Numbered from the stretch's first letter, positions 35,419 to 44,579 are shown. The stretch: 44,678 nucleotides of DNA from Acidimicrobiaceae bacterium (GCA_003167415.1 PMTF01000012.1:1-44678), one strand, 5' to 3'. The notes: generated by a model from the sequence alone, not told the origin. Translations and numbers: made by a program.

Positions 35419-35419
35419 G
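35399..35419. promoter_or_regulatory. HAIR-like HspR operator
   Basis: On the plus strand GTTGAGT-N7-TGTCAAG, against the HAIR consensus CTTGAGT-N7-ACTCAAG: 11 of 14 defined bases match with the exact 7-base spacer. It overlaps the dnaK -35 element and part of the spacer. The cotranscribed hspR supports the assignment. Confidence 0.65.
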
Positions 35420-35492
35420 AAAATATATAGGTCTTTTGTTACTTTTAGGAAACTCCGTGAATACAAGGGCTCGCGGAGTATGATTACCGCCA

Positions 35493-35521
35493 TTGGAGGT
35501 CTAAGGCACCCGAGGTACGCT
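35493..35521 (+). promoter_or_regulatory. Leaderless promoter of gpmA
   Basis: TTGGAG (35493-35498), a 17-base spacer and TACGCT (35516-35521), then 6 bases to the GTG at 35528. No ribosome site. It is separate from the divergent dnaK promoter about 75 bases away. Confidence 0.65.
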
Positions 35522-35527
35522 GGTGCG

Positions 35528-36283
35528 GTGCCTGACCTTATTCTCCTGCGCCACGGCCAGTCGGCCTGGAACGAGCTGAATCTCTTCACCGGCTGGACCG
35601 ACGTTGATTTGACACCCCAGGGCGAATCAGAGGCCCGAAGTGCCGGGGAACTCCTCGCCGCCGAACGCGATCTGGACCTGCGGGTCCTGCACACTTCGGT
35701 CCTCACCCGGGCCATTCGCACGGCCGAAATCACGCTCTACGCCGCCGGTCGAACGTGGCTCCCGGTTCGACGCAACTGGCGCCTCAATGAGCGCCACTAC
35801 GGCGATCTCACGGGCAAGGACAAAAAAGAGACCGCGGACCAGTTCGGCATCGAGCAGGTCAAGCTCTGGCGCCGTTCTTACGACGTTCCCCCACCGCCGC
35901 TACCCGAGGGCGATCCGCGCAGCAGCCTCACCGATCCGCGCTACCGCGACGTGCCGGCCGAGTTCATTCCCGCGACCGAGTGCCTCCAGGACGTCGTCGC
36001 TCGGGTGACGCCGTATTTCGCCGACGTGATCGTCGAGGACCTGCGCTCTGAAGCCGTGCGCGGTGGCGCGGTGATCGTGGTCGCCCACGGCAACTCCATC
36101 CGCGCGCTGCGCATGGTCTTGCAGAACATCCCCGAAGACGAGATCGCCGGACTCGAGATACCGACGGGCATCCCGTATCGCGTGACGCTGGACGACGGAC
36201 TGAACATCCTCGGCGCCAACTACCTCGGTGACCCCGCGGCCGCGGCGGCGGCGGCCGAAGCCGTCGCGCGCCAGGCCGGTTAG
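35528..36283 (+). CDS. gpmA: Phosphoglycerate mutase, 2,3-BPG-dependent
   Basis: A 251-residue glycolytic enzyme that interconverts 3- and 2-phosphoglycerate through a phosphohistidine. [23 protein letters not shown] carries the catalytic His in the RHG motif; [13 protein letters not shown] and [13 protein letters not shown] hold the other conserved Arg, Glu and second His. The longer C-terminal tail and the GWTDVDL segment mark the dPGM type. I take the GTG at 35528 because a leaderless promoter ends 6 bases before it and the RHG motif is then at the usual distance; a longer frame to 35390 would run into the dnaK promoter. Its stop abuts that of glnK (36283/36284). Confidence 0.95.
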   Translation: MPDLILLRHGQSAWNELNLFTGWTDVDLTPQGESEARSAGELLAAERDLDLRVLHTSVLTRAIRTAEITLYAAGRTWLPVRRNWRLNERHYGDLTGKDKKETADQFGIEQVKLWRRSYDVPPPPLPEGDPRSSLTDPRYRDVPAEFIPATECLQDVVARVTPYFADVIVEDLRSEAVRGGAVIVVAHGNSIRALRMVLQNIPEDEIAGLEIPTGIPYRVTLDDGLNILGANYLGDPAAAAAAAEAVARQAG

Positions 36284-36622
36284 TTACAGCGCTGCGGGAC
36301 CACGTTCGTTGGTGCGGATGCGCACCACGTGCTCGATGTCGGTAACCCAGGCCACGCCGTCACCGATGGTGTCGGTGCGCGCCGCGCTGACGATCGCGTC
36401 GATCAACGTGTCGACCAGCTCGTCGGTGCAGACAATTTCGACACGGATCTTGTCGACGAAGTCGAACTCGTACTCCTTGCCCCGGTAGATCTCTATGTGA
36501 CCGCCGGCGTGGCCGAAGCCGCGCGATTGCGTGACGGTCATTCCGGTGATGCCGACGTCCTTGACAGCGGTCTTCACCTCATCGAGCTTGAACGGCTTGA
36601 CGACCGCGGTGACTAGCTTCAT
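36284..36622 (-). CDS. glnK: Nitrogen regulatory protein PII
   Basis: A 112-residue PII signal protein that senses ATP/ADP and 2-oxoglutarate and plugs the ammonium channel. The start MKLVTAVVKPFKLDEVKTAV, the T-loop with RGKEYEFDFVDK (Tyr51, the site of uridylylation or, in actinobacteria, adenylylation), and IGDGVAWVTDIEHVVRIRT are typical. A His38-Ala-Gly-Gly segment (GFGHAGGH) replaces the usual GRQKGH at the base of the T-loop. It lies 9 bases after amt, with its own AAGGAG site, so the pair is the standard amt-glnK unit. The name glnK rather than glnB rests on that link. Confidence 0.95.
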   Translation of the reverse strand: MKLVTAVVKPFKLDEVKTAVKDVGITGMTVTQSRGFGHAGGHIEIYRGKEYEFDFVDKIRVEIVCTDELVDTLIDAIVSAARTDTIGDGVAWVTDIEHVVRIRTNERGPAAL

Positions 36623-36631
36623 TGTCTCTCC

Positions 36632-38047
36632 TTAGACGTTGTCGGGGTGCAGGTGGCTGGGCGTGTCGAGCGGCTCACCGAAGGTCGGCTCCGGGTAGGC
36701 CTCTTCTTCGTGTATCGCAACATCACCTATTCGCAGGGTCTCCTCATCCTCACGTAGTCCACCGAGTACCCACTTCACAAAGTAGAAGATGATGGCCGTA
36801 GCCGTGGCCGTCCAACAGATAATCCAGCACGCCGCCAGGAACTGTTCCCAGAGTTGATGGAACGAATGGCCGTAGAACCAGCCCTCGACCGAGAAGCCGC
36901 CGGTGCCCTTGTAGTGCTTGCCGCTAACCCCGTACTCGATCATGTGCGGGTCGGCGAGGAATCCGACGAGCAGTCCGCCCACCAGACCGGCGATGCCGTG
37001 GGTGTAGACCACTCCGAGCGCATCGTCGACCTTGGAGAAGGGGCGGACCCTGGAGAGGTAGTTCCACGCGAACCACACGATCGTCGCCGAGATCAGTCCC
37101 ACGAAGATCGCGCCCGTACCGTTCACGAAACCGGCACTTGGAGTGATGGCGACTAATCCGCAGAGCATGCCATTGATGGCGCCGAGGAACGTGGGCTTCT
37201 TCTGCTTGGAGAGGAACATGTCCCAGAGGAGCCACGTGATCACTCCGACCGCGGTGGCGACGTTGGTGTTGAGAACCGCCGACGCCGCGCTGGCCCCGGC
37301 GTAGAAAGGGTCACCACCGTTGAAGCCGTTCCAGCCGAGCCAGATGATGCCCGCTCCCACGGCCACCATCATCAGGTTGCTCGGGAAGGCGTTCTCACGG
37401 TCCTGCCAACGACGTGGTCCGAGAATTGCCGCACCGGTGAAGGCCGCCACACCGGCCGAGAGGTGGATGACGTAGCCACCGGAGAAGTCAACGGCGCCCT
37501 TTTGAGCGAAGAAACCGCCGCCCCATAAGAGAGCCGCGTTGACGCAGTAGACCCCGGTGATCCACAGCGGCACGATCAAGAGCCAAGCCTTGAACTTCAG
37601 TCGACCGACGAAGGCCCCGACGAACAAGAGCGGCGTGATGGCCGCGAAGACGAACTGGAAGTAGGCCAGAGTCGCGGTCGGGAAGTGGAAGGGGATCAGC
37701 GTATTCGCGCCCGAAACGGCCTGGCCCTGTTCGGAGCTCGCGGTCGCGAGCGGCGTGAAGTGACCGATGAACCCGCTCCAGAACGATCCCGTCGCGCCAA
37801 AGTGCGCGAGCGGTCCAAAGGCCAGGTTGTAGCCCCAGAGCATCCACACGATAAGGGTGATCGAGAAGCCGGAGAAGACCATCAACATCGTGTTGACGAT
37901 CCACTTCTTTCTCACGAGTCCGCCGTAGAGAACGGCGAGACCCGGCAAGCTCATCAGACCGACCAACGTGGCGGCGGTGAGCTGCCACGTATTGTCGGCC
38001 GGATTCAGCCAATGGGGATACGGGATGATGTTGGCGAGCACATCCAC
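36632..38047 (-). CDS. amt: Ammonium transporter Amt
   Basis: A 471-residue ammonium channel of the Amt/MEP/Rh family with about 11 membrane segments. The pore residues are visible: Asp in AVDFSGGYVIHLSAG with the first twin His, and the second His in VVYTHGIAGLVGG. GLVRKKWIVNTMLMVF and FFAWNYLSRVRPFSKVDDALG-like loops are typical. The C-terminal tail (ETLRIGDVAIHEEEAYPEP) is the regulatory segment PII contacts. It starts with GTG at 38047, right after an AGGA. The upstream region carries a four-half-site GlnR-like box at 38113-38150, so nitrogen control is expected. Confidence 0.96.
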   Translation of the reverse strand: MDVLANIIPYPHWLNPADNTWQLTAATLVGLMSLPGLAVLYGGLVRKKWIVNTMLMVFSGFSITLIVWMLWGYNLAFGPLAHFGATGSFWSGFIGHFTPLATASSEQGQAVSGANTLIPFHFPTATLAYFQFVFAAITPLLFVGAFVGRLKFKAWLLIVPLWITGVYCVNAALLWGGGFFAQKGAVDFSGGYVIHLSAGVAAFTGAAILGPRRWQDRENAFPSNLMMVAVGAGIIWLGWNGFNGGDPFYAGASAASAVLNTNVATAVGVITWLLWDMFLSKQKKPTFLGAINGMLCGLVAITPSAGFVNGTGAIFVGLISATIVWFAWNYLSRVRPFSKVDDALGVVYTHGIAGLVGGLLVGFLADPHMIEYGVSGKHYKGTGGFSVEGWFYGHSFHQLWEQFLAACWIICWTATATAIIFYFVKWVLGGLREDEETLRIGDVAIHEEEAYPEPTFGEPLDTPSHLHPDNV

Positions 38048-38112
38048 TCCTCGGGTAACTAGGAGAGGGCGGCGCTGACCTCAGGTTGATGGCACCATTG
38101 TCCCAATCGAGG

Positions 38113-38150
38113 ATTTCGAAATCGTTAGCAATAGGTTTCGTGCGTGTTAA
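38113..38150 (-). promoter_or_regulatory. GlnR-type nitrogen box before amt
   Basis: On the minus strand: TTAAC-n6-GAAAC-n6-CTAAC-n6-GAAAT. This is the actinobacterial GlnR pattern gTnAC-n6-GaAAC-n6-GtnAC-n6-GAAAC with exact spacing and one mismatch in the last half-site. It lies 65 bases before the amt GTG and right beyond the tnpB element. The glnR gene itself is not in this window. Confidence 0.65.
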
Positions 38151-38204
38151 TACAAGACTGGTCAACGTGCAAGCCTCTGACCAATCCCGAGCGGCGTTAC
38201 CACC

Positions 38205-38400
38205 ACTCATTCCACTACTTACGCCAGCGGTGACAAATTTCTTGCTGGCTGCGTGGTTCTGCTCTGATAGCGGTCCCCGCGTCCCCGCCAAGGCGGTTTC
38301 GTCTCACGGTCCCTCGAGACAGCGTTTAACGTCTCGGATTGGTGCCCCGCGACGGTTGCTTCGTTGGTGAGAAGGCGGATGCCTTCATCACGGATGTTGC
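38205..38400 (-). ncRNA. Predicted omega-RNA (reRNA) overlapping the tnpB 3' end
   Basis: In TnpB elements the guide scaffold is encoded at the 3' end of tnpB and runs to the right end of the element. Here the C-terminal tail of the protein (from SETLNAVSRDRE on) is the kind conserved for RNA rather than protein function. A hairpin, GCCAGC (38223-38228) with GCTGGC (38244-38249), lies at the very end, spanning the last codons and abutting the TAA. The boundaries are estimates, and the guide would read on toward lower coordinates. Confidence 0.45.
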
Positions 38401-39649
38401 GCGCGGCGTTCACGTCTCGGTCGAGACTGATACCGCACTTACTGCATTCGAACACGCGTTCACTGACGGCGAGCTTGGCTTTCGTCTCGCCACAGTGAGA
38501 GCACCTCTTCGAAGAGGGGTATAACCGGCTGACCAGGACGACCTGATGTCCGCGGTCTTCGGACTTGTAGGCGAGCTGACGTCGGAGTTCGCCCCATCCG
38601 GCATCGAGGATCGACCGCCTTAACGCCGCCGTGGTGTTCTTCTTCGACCCCTTCACCATGCCCGCCACGTCAAGGTCCTCAAGCACGATCGTTTCGAAGC
38701 TGCCGGCCAACGTTGTGGTCAATCGATTCAGGTGAAGGTTTCTCGTTCGAGCGATCCGTCCGTGAAGGCGCTGATGGCGAAGGCGGAGCTTTGCGCGGTT
38801 CTTCGAACCCTTTTTACACCGTGAAATTTGCCGATCAAGTTTGGCAAGGCTAGTTAGTTCCGCGTCCAGATGGCAAGGATTCTTGATTTGGCCGTGCTCA
38901 TCAGTGACGCCGGGAATCGGCACCGTCAATGTGGCCAAGTGCTTGACCCCTAGATCGACCCCGACAAGTGATTCGCGTAACCGTATGCAACTCGGGGAAG
39001 GAATAATGTACTGACGAATCAAAAACGATGCCCGCCAACGACCACCTGTGTATGAAATCGTCACTGCTTGAATCGTCCACTCGTTTGATGCGACCTTCTT
39101 TTTGAGGCGTCGAAGCGACTCGGTCGTGTGGATCCATTGGAGTTGCTCACGTCGCCGCGTGATCCGGGGCTCTGTTGCGAAATGCGGCAAAATGAGTCGC
39201 ACGTGCCGGGAGTCCTCGGAGAACCAACTCCCAATCCGCCCGAAATCAATCAAGGTGAATGACTGCCTCGAATGGCGATTCTTAAATGTTGGAAAACCAA
39301 CCGGTTCACCTTTGCGCACACCTTTTCTCGACTCGGTGAAGTTCTTCAGCGCCAGCGAGGCGTTGGTCACGCCACTGCGAAAGGCGTGCGAGGTGACGTC
39401 ACGATGCCAGGGAGCTATCTCGTCCTTCACCGAGTTCCACAGTGGGATCATCGAATACGACGACCAAGAAAGAGACTTTGTAAGTTCCGCTCCGTCAACT
39501 CCTTCACGACGTTCCTTTATTCGCGCATCCCAGTTCGATTTGGCAACTGCAACGGTCCAGTTGTAAGCGAAGCGTGAAGCGCCGCAGTAGCTCCGCAGCA
39601 ACTGCTCCTGGGCCGGTGTCGGGTCCAGCGGTACCAGCACGGCCCGCAT
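38219..39649 (-). mobile_element. tnpB: TnpB RNA-guided nuclease (IS200/IS605-type, no TnpA)
   Basis: A 476-residue TnpB with all key residues. The RuvC-like nuclease centres are Asp232 (LVGVDLGVKHL), Glu324 (IVLEDLDVAGM) and the Asp410/Asp412 pair of SLDRDVNAARNI; the zinc ribbon is CSHCG (383, 386) and CSKCG (402, 405). The N-terminal domain (MRAVLVPLDPTPAQEQLLRS) is complete. I use the ATG at 39649; a frame to 39712 is possible. No TnpA transposase is nearby, so this is a stand-alone copy that would depend on a transposase elsewhere, or be domesticated. It sits in the amt regulatory flank, between amt and the iron-sulfur gene. Confidence 0.92.
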
Positions 39650-39704
39650 CCGGTAAGTCTCTTCCACCTGGTGGACGGTACTTGCGAGCTGTGACGCGTC
39701 AGTG

Positions 39705-39718
39705 GTCTGCACCCAGAC
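39705..39718. repeat. Hairpin at the presumed left end of the tnpB element
   Basis: GTCTG-CACC-CAGAC, a perfect 5-base stem, lies upstream of tnpB between its start and the stop of the iron-sulfur gene at 39752. IS200/IS605 ends carry subterminal hairpins, so it may be the left end; the exact boundary is not visible. Confidence 0.3.
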
Positions 39719-39751
39719 GCCGTCGCGACGAGTTGACGGTTGAGAGAACTC

Positions 39752-41851
39752 TCAGACTTGCAGTGAGCGCTCGACGACCTGGGAAATGTCCATCACCGAC
39801 ACGTCCTCGTCTCGACCGTTGGCCTTGACGGCGTCGTCGAGCATGATCATGCAGAACGGGCAGGCAGTAGAGATGATGTCGGCGCCAGTGTTGAGCGCCT
39901 CGTTGGTCCGCTCCATGTTGACGCGCTTGCCGATGGTCTCTTCCATCCACATGCGCGCTCCTCCGGCCCCGCAACAAAAGCCCTTCTCCCGGCACCGACC
40001 CATCTCGACCGTCTTGACTCCGGGGATCGCGTCGAGCACGTTACGGGGCTCATCGAAGACGCGGTTGTGGCGACCGAGGTAACAGGGGTCGTGGTAGGTC
40101 ACCGTGCCCTCGTAGGCGACGCCCGGCACGAGTTTGCCTGTCGCCACCAGATGACTCAGCAACTGGGCGTGGTGGATCAACTCGAAGTCGCCGCCCAAAC
40201 CGGGGTATTCGTTCTTCATGGTGTTAAAGCAGTGCGGACAGCTCGCGACGATCTTCTTGGCGCCGACCTCGTTGAGCGTGGCAATGTTGGCCTTCGCCAT
40301 CTCCTGGAAGAGGTACTCGTTACCCATTCGACGCGCCGGATCCCCGGTGCAGGACTCGCGCGGACCGAGGACGCCGAAACGAACGCCGGCACGGTGCAGC
40401 ATGCGTGCGGTCGAGACCGCCTGCTTGCGACCCCGCTCGTCGAGCGATCCGGCGCACCCGACCCAGTAGAGGTACTCGACGTCCTCGGGAATCGGTCCGT
40501 CGATGATCGGCACCTCGAAGTCGAGCGCGTCGAGCCACTTAGTGCGCTGGGACGAACCGAGTCCCCACGGGTCACCCTGATTCTCCATGTTGCGAAGCAG
40601 TAGCGCCGCTTCGGTGGGGAAGCGCGACTCCATCATCACCTCGAAGCGGCGCATATCGATGATCGCATCGACGTGCTCGATGTCGACGGGGCACTGCTCG
40701 ACGCAACTTCCGCACGTGGTGCACGCCCACAGGACGTCCGGATCGATGGTGGTCGGCACGAGCGTCGCGACGTCAGTGTTTGAGCCACCCGAAAGTAGCC
40801 GATCGGCTGAAGCGAACATGTTGTCGCGCAGCCCCATGATGAGGAGTTTCGGACTGAGCGGCTTACCGGTCGTCCACGCGGGACAGACCGATTGACAGCG
40901 TCCGCACTCGGTGCACGTGGAGAAGTCCAGCATCTGTTTCCACGTGAAGTCCTCCATCTTGCCGGCGCCGAAGACCGTGTCTTCGGTGACGTTTTCCATG
41001 TCCATGTCCGGCGTCTTGTCGAGACCTCCGAGGGCCCGCGGGCGACGTGACACGCCAATGTTGATGGGGGCCAGGAATATGTGTAGGTGCTTCGAGTAGG
41101 CGACGAAGACGAGGAATCCGGCGATGACCGAGATGTTGAGAAGCAAGAAGACGGCTTCGAGAACGGTGTTGACGCCGACGCCGAGCGGGGCGAGCCAACT
41201 CGCGACGATCTTGCTGGCGAACGCCCACGGCGAGGCGAACGATGCCAATTGATGGGTCGTCGGTCCGATCAAGAAGCCGTCCGCTCGAGCCCCTTGCAGA
41301 TATCCGTTATCGAACGGGAAGTAACCGGTGTTGATCTGTGCGCCGCGGTAAAGAAGCAGGGTGACAATGACCAACGAGATCATGAAGAGCACGGCCCACG
41401 CAGCACCGAGGTGGCTGCCGTAGAAACGCGATCCGCGCTCCTTGCGTGACGGCGCGTTCTTGATGCGGATGATGGTGAACACGACGAGCGAGACCAGTAC
41501 CGCGGTCGCGAAGAAGTCCTCAGTGAAGGCGAGCCAGTTGTCGCGTCCGATGAGAGGGATACGAAAACGACGGCTGAAGAGCGACCCGTACGCTTCGAGA
41601 ATCGTCGTCATCAATATGGTGAATCCCCACATCGTGAAGAAGTGCGCCAGCCCCGGGATGGTCCACTTCAGAAGCTTTTTCTGACCGGCGACTTCGACGA
41701 CTTCGGTCTCCGAGACCTTGCGGAACCCCTGCCAGCGACGCGGGGCGGGTTGCCCCGAACGAATCAGCTTGGAGAGCCAGTAGAACCGACGACCGGCAAC
41801 GGAAAAGAAGATGACCGTGATCCCGAGACCGATGATGATGCGAGCTAGCAC
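39752..41851 (-). CDS. Fused membrane / iron-sulfur heterodisulfide-reductase-like protein
   Basis: A 699-residue redox protein. The N-terminal ~300 residues hold about six membrane segments of the NarI/HdrE-like type with His ligands for heme ([15 protein letters not shown]). Two [4Fe-4S] motifs follow, [12 protein letters not shown] and [12 protein letters not shown]. The C-terminal half has two CCG domains with [35 protein letters not shown] and ACPFCMIM, as in HdrB. It probably moves electrons between the quinone pool and a disulfide or flavin donor at the membrane, but the partner is unknown. I start at the GTG of 41851 (AGAGG before it); a longer frame overlaps dcd. It lies 28 bases after dcd, so the two may be cotranscribed. 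Confidence 0.88.
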   Translation of the reverse strand: MLARIIIGLGITVIFFSVAGRRFYWLSKLIRSGQPAPRRWQGFRKVSETEVVEVAGQKKLLKWTIPGLAHFFTMWGFTILMTTILEAYGSLFSRRFRIPLIGRDNWLAFTEDFFATAVLVSLVVFTIIRIKNAPSRKERGSRFYGSHLGAAWAVLFMISLVIVTLLLYRGAQINTGYFPFDNGYLQGARADGFLIGPTTHQLASFASPWAFASKIVASWLAPLGVGVNTVLEAVFLLLNISVIAGFLVFVAYSKHLHIFLAPINIGVSRRPRALGGLDKTPDMDMENVTEDTVFGAGKMEDFTWKQMLDFSTCTECGRCQSVCPAWTTGKPLSPKLLIMGLRDNMFASADRLLSGGSNTDVATLVPTTIDPDVLWACTTCGSCVEQCPVDIEHVDAIIDMRRFEVMMESRFPTEAALLLRNMENQGDPWGLGSSQRTKWLDALDFEVPIIDGPIPEDVEYLYWVGCAGSLDERGRKQAVSTARMLHRAGVRFGVLGPRESCTGDPARRMGNEYLFQEMAKANIATLNEVGAKKIVASCPHCFNTMKNEYPGLGGDFELIHHAQLLSHLVATGKLVPGVAYEGTVTYHDPCYLGRHNRVFDEPRNVLDAIPGVKTVEMGRCREKGFCCGAGGARMWMEETIGKRVNMERTNEALNTGADIISTACPFCMIMLDDAVKANGRDEDVSVMDISQVVERSLQV

Positions 41852-41879
41852 TGCGGTCCTCTCGTCAAGGGATACGTCG

Positions 41880-42449
41880 TCACTTCTTCTTGAAGTTCTC
41901 CGAGTACCGACTCGGCGTAGGACCACGCTGCCCGGAGTACTTCGAGCCGAGACCCTCGCTTCCGTAGGGGCGATCGGCCGGCGTCGTCATCTGGAAGAAG
42001 CTGATTTGGCCGATCTTCATTCCCGGATACAGCGTGATCGGGAGGTTCGCCACGTTGGACAACTCCAACGTGATGTGTCCGTCCCAGCCAGCGTCCACGA
42101 AGCCGGCGGTCGAGTGGATGACGAGGCCCAGGCGACCGAGTGAGCTTTTCCCGTCCAGTCGTCCGACGATGTCGTCAGGGATCGCGATGCGCTCGGTCGT
42201 GGATCCGAGCATGAACTCACCGGGGTGCAGGATCATCGGCGAATCCGGATCGACGTCGATCAGTTCGGTGAGGTCCTCTTGGGCGTCGCGCACGTCGATG
42301 ACGCGCTGGGTGTGATTGCGAAACACCCGAAAGTACCGATCGATGTGGAGGTCGACCGAAGAGGGCTGCACGCAGTCCTCGCCCAAGGGATCAATGATGA
42401 TTCGGCCCTGGGCGATGGCTTCTTTGATGGAGCGATCGGAGAGGACCAT
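41880..42449 (-). CDS. dcd: dCTP deaminase (probably dUMP-forming)
   Basis: A 189-residue nucleotide enzyme that makes dUTP, or dUMP directly in the bifunctional form. [68 protein letters not shown] and [14 protein letters not shown] are the standard motifs, with catalytic Glu129 in TLELSN. The STAGF-D-G and closing [14 protein letters not shown] segments are close to the M. tuberculosis enzyme, which is bifunctional, so direct dUMP formation is likely (inference). A TATCGT box 9 bases before the ATG and no ribosome site suggest a very short leader. It precedes the iron-sulfur gene by 28 bases. Confidence 0.95.
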   Translation of the reverse strand: MVLSDRSIKEAIAQGRIIIDPLGEDCVQPSSVDLHIDRYFRVFRNHTQRVIDVRDAQEDLTELIDVDPDSPMILHPGEFMLGSTTERIAIPDDIVGRLDGKSSLGRLGLVIHSTAGFVDAGWDGHITLELSNVANLPITLYPGMKIGQISFFQMTTPADRPYGSEGLGSKYSGQRGPTPSRYSENFKKK

Positions 42450-42517
42450 AACGAAGTCACGATAGCCCGTTCAGGCGTTCCTCTCAGAGTCCGGACCGGT
42501 TGTGCGGCCGAGGAATC

Positions 42518-43378
42518 CTACGAAAGAACCTTCCGACGAAAGTTACGCAGACCGACGGCGAGGAAGAAGGCGCCGAAGGCGATCATCACGGGATAGACGA
42601 CGTACAGGTGCATGTGGGGGGCGTCGGTGAAGGCCGCGCGCATGCCTTCGTTGACGTACACCAGCGGATTGATCAACACCAATGTCTGCAGCCAGTGAAA
42701 GCCGCCGATCTTCACGGGCGCCAAATGGGTCCAGGGGTAGTAGGTGCCGCCGAGGAAGGTGATGGGCAGGATCACGAAGCCGAACATGAGCCCGATGTTG
42801 CGCGGCTCGAAAGACGTGCCGAGCGTCAGCCCGAGCCCGGCCATCGCGACGCAGGCGATCGGCACGAAGGTGAGGATGACCAACCAGTGCAGCGAGATAT
42901 TGGCCTGGACGCCCGCGGCGTGCACTACCGACGCGATCGGGAAGACGATGAGCGCAGCGATGAGGCCCTGCACCGATCCCGAGAGGACCTTCGACATGGC
43001 CACCAGCCAAATCGGGCACGGCGCCTGCACGCGGTCCTCAATCTCACGCGTGAAGCCGAATTCCTGAGACATGGTGAGGGCAATCGATTGCACTCCCTGG
43101 AACATGACCGAGATACCAACCACCCCCGGTACCAGCACCGTGGCAAATCCGGCCGCGCCGACGGCGCTCGATCCGCCAACCGCTTGGCCGATCTTCGGAA
43201 AGACGAAGAGGAACACGAAACACAGGAGGAACGGCTGAATCAGCGTTCGCAGCACAAACTCGCGCTTGGTCTTCCACAGCACCACGAGGTCGCGAAGGAT
43301 CAACGCTCCTAACGCGGTGCGACTGGCTTCGAAGACGGTGCGCGTGGGGTGGACTTCAAAGGTCGTGTTCGTGCTCAT
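42518..43378 (-). CDS. ABC-2 type permease (DrrB-like)
   Basis: A 286-residue membrane subunit of an ABC exporter with about six hydrophobic segments. It has the ABC-2 features: a cytoplasmic N terminus with LILRDLVVLWKTKREFVLRTLIQPFLL, the EFGFTREIEDRVQAPCPIWLVAMSKVLSG coupling segment, and FVILPITFLGGTYYPW. It is the partner of the ATPase at 43375, whose stop overlaps its start by 4 bases. DrrAB-type pairs export lipids, antibiotics or drugs; the substrate is unknown. Confidence 0.9.
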   Translation of the reverse strand: MSTNTTFEVHPTRTVFEASRTALGALILRDLVVLWKTKREFVLRTLIQPFLLCFVFLFVFPKIGQAVGGSSAVGAAGFATVLVPGVVGISVMFQGVQSIALTMSQEFGFTREIEDRVQAPCPIWLVAMSKVLSGSVQGLIAALIVFPIASVVHAAGVQANISLHWLVILTFVPIACVAMAGLGLTLGTSFEPRNIGLMFGFVILPITFLGGTYYPWTHLAPVKIGGFHWLQTLVLINPLVYVNEGMRAAFTDAPHMHLYVVYPVMIAFGAFFLAVGLRNFRRKVLS

Positions 43379-44337
43379 GCGTCGCGCAACTCCTTACCGG
43401 TCAGATTGATGAAGACCGTTTCGAGCGTCGGTTCGGCAACCGCCAGATCGAGAATCTCGACGTTGGACGATTCGGCCGAAGCCACGATCCGAGGCACCAG
43501 GCGTTCGGTACTTCGCATGTCGACTATCAGCGCGTTCTCGAGCACGCGCGTCGTGACGATGGTGTCAATGTCGTGCTTCAGCGTTTCCGCCAGTTGCTCG
43601 GCGTTCGCCGTGACCTTGATGGTGACGATGGTGTCGGCGCCCGTACTCATCTTGAGATTCGCCGGCGTGTCGAGCGCGAGGATCTTTCCGTGGTCCATGA
43701 TGGCCACGCGATCACACAGTTGGTCGGCCTCTTCCATGTAGTGCGTGGTCAACATGACGGTCTGACCGGCGGTGTTGAGCTCGGTCAACAGATCCCAGAG
43801 TGCGAGACGACTCTGCGGGTCGAGTCCGGCCGTTGGTTCGTCCATGAAGAGCACGGCCGGGTTGTGGAAGATCGCGCGGGCCACCATGAGGCGCTGGGCC
43901 ATGCCGCCCGAGAGGGCATAAATCGAGGCCTTCGACCACTTCGACAACGAGAAGCGTTCGAGTAATTCGTCGGACCGAAGTCGCGAGTCTTTGGCGTTGA
44001 TGCCAAAGAGCCGACCGTGAAAGTACAGGTTCTCCCAGACGGTCAGCTGGCGATCGAGCGTGTTCTGTTGGGAGACGATGCCCGAGAGTTGTTTCACCAG
44101 GGCGGGGTGCTGTTTCACGTCGATGCCCGAGATGTACGCCGAACCCGACGTGGGCACGACCCGCGTGGTCAAGATTCCGGCCGTCGTTGTCTTACCAGCG
44201 CCGTTCGGCCCCAACAGTCCGAAGATCTCGCCACGATGAACCTTGAGGTTGAGCGAGTCGACGGCGGGAACGTCCATCGTCGGATACTGCTTCGTGAGAT
44301 TTTCGGTGCGAATGATCTCTTCGACCTCAACCACCAC
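43375..44337 (-). CDS. ABC transporter ATPase (DrrA-like)
   Basis: A 320-residue nucleotide-binding subunit. Walker A is GPNGAGKT (residues 43-50), the signature LSGGMAQRL (~142-150), Walker B AVLFMDEPTAGLD, and the H-loop is in MLTTHYMEEADQL. The MAQR in the signature differs slightly from the usual GQ/GMRRR form. A C-terminal ~80-residue domain (after DTPANLK), ending LDLAVAEPTLETVFINLTGKEL, is typical of DrrA/CcmA-like ATPases. The GTG at 44337 has GGAGAG before it. It forms a two-gene exporter operon with the permease. Confidence 0.93.
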   Translation of the reverse strand: MVVEVEEIIRTENLTKQYPTMDVPAVDSLNLKVHRGEIFGLLGPNGAGKTTTAGILTTRVVPTSGSAYISGIDVKQHPALVKQLSGIVSQQNTLDRQLTVWENLYFHGRLFGINAKDSRLRSDELLERFSLSKWSKASIYALSGGMAQRLMVARAIFHNPAVLFMDEPTAGLDPQSRLALWDLLTELNTAGQTVMLTTHYMEEADQLCDRVAIMDHGKILALDTPANLKMSTGADTIVTIKVTANAEQLAETLKHDIDTIVTTRVLENALIVDMRSTERLVPRIVASAESSNVEILDLAVAEPTLETVFINLTGKELRDA

Positions 44338-44579
44338 AGATCTCTCCGTCTGTACCGTGCGTCGTCCTCATCGGATTCACCTTACGGCGCCGCTTTCCTG
44401 CAACCGCCATCGTCCTCGTGGGCTTCGGCACGCTCGTCGTCGCCATCGTGGCGGCGGCGTGGCCCGGGCGAAACGCCCCCGCCACCCCGCCGGGGCCCCT
44501 TGCGTGACCTCGTACTACCACCCGCGAAGTCCTATCGGCTCCGAGCACTAGTGACTACGACGATACGATGGACGCCTGC
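44338..44579. other. Intergenic region between the exporter and tRNA-Gly
   Basis: A 242-base gap, under the 300-base mark but worth a note. It should hold the promoter of the ABC operon; a TACGAT (44564-44569) ten bases before tRNA-Gly is a fair -10 box for it. A GGGCG-AAA-CGCCC hairpin is near 44466-44478. A 50-codon open frame (44358-44507) is discussed elsewhere and not called. Confidence 0.3.

Noticed and set aside
35399-35429. A plus-strand gpmA promoter overlapping the HAIR site (TTGAGT-N18-TATATA)
   Set aside because: A better placed leaderless promoter for gpmA lies at 35493-35521.
38048-39751. A TnpA (Y1 transposase) partner for tnpB
   Set aside because: Neither flank has a frame with the HUH motif, so the element is called TnpB-only.
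44358-44507. Plus-strand open stretch coding a hydrophobic segment and a Pro-rich tail
   Set aside because: It looks like a small membrane peptide but has no start codon before the hydrophobic part and no ribosome site.
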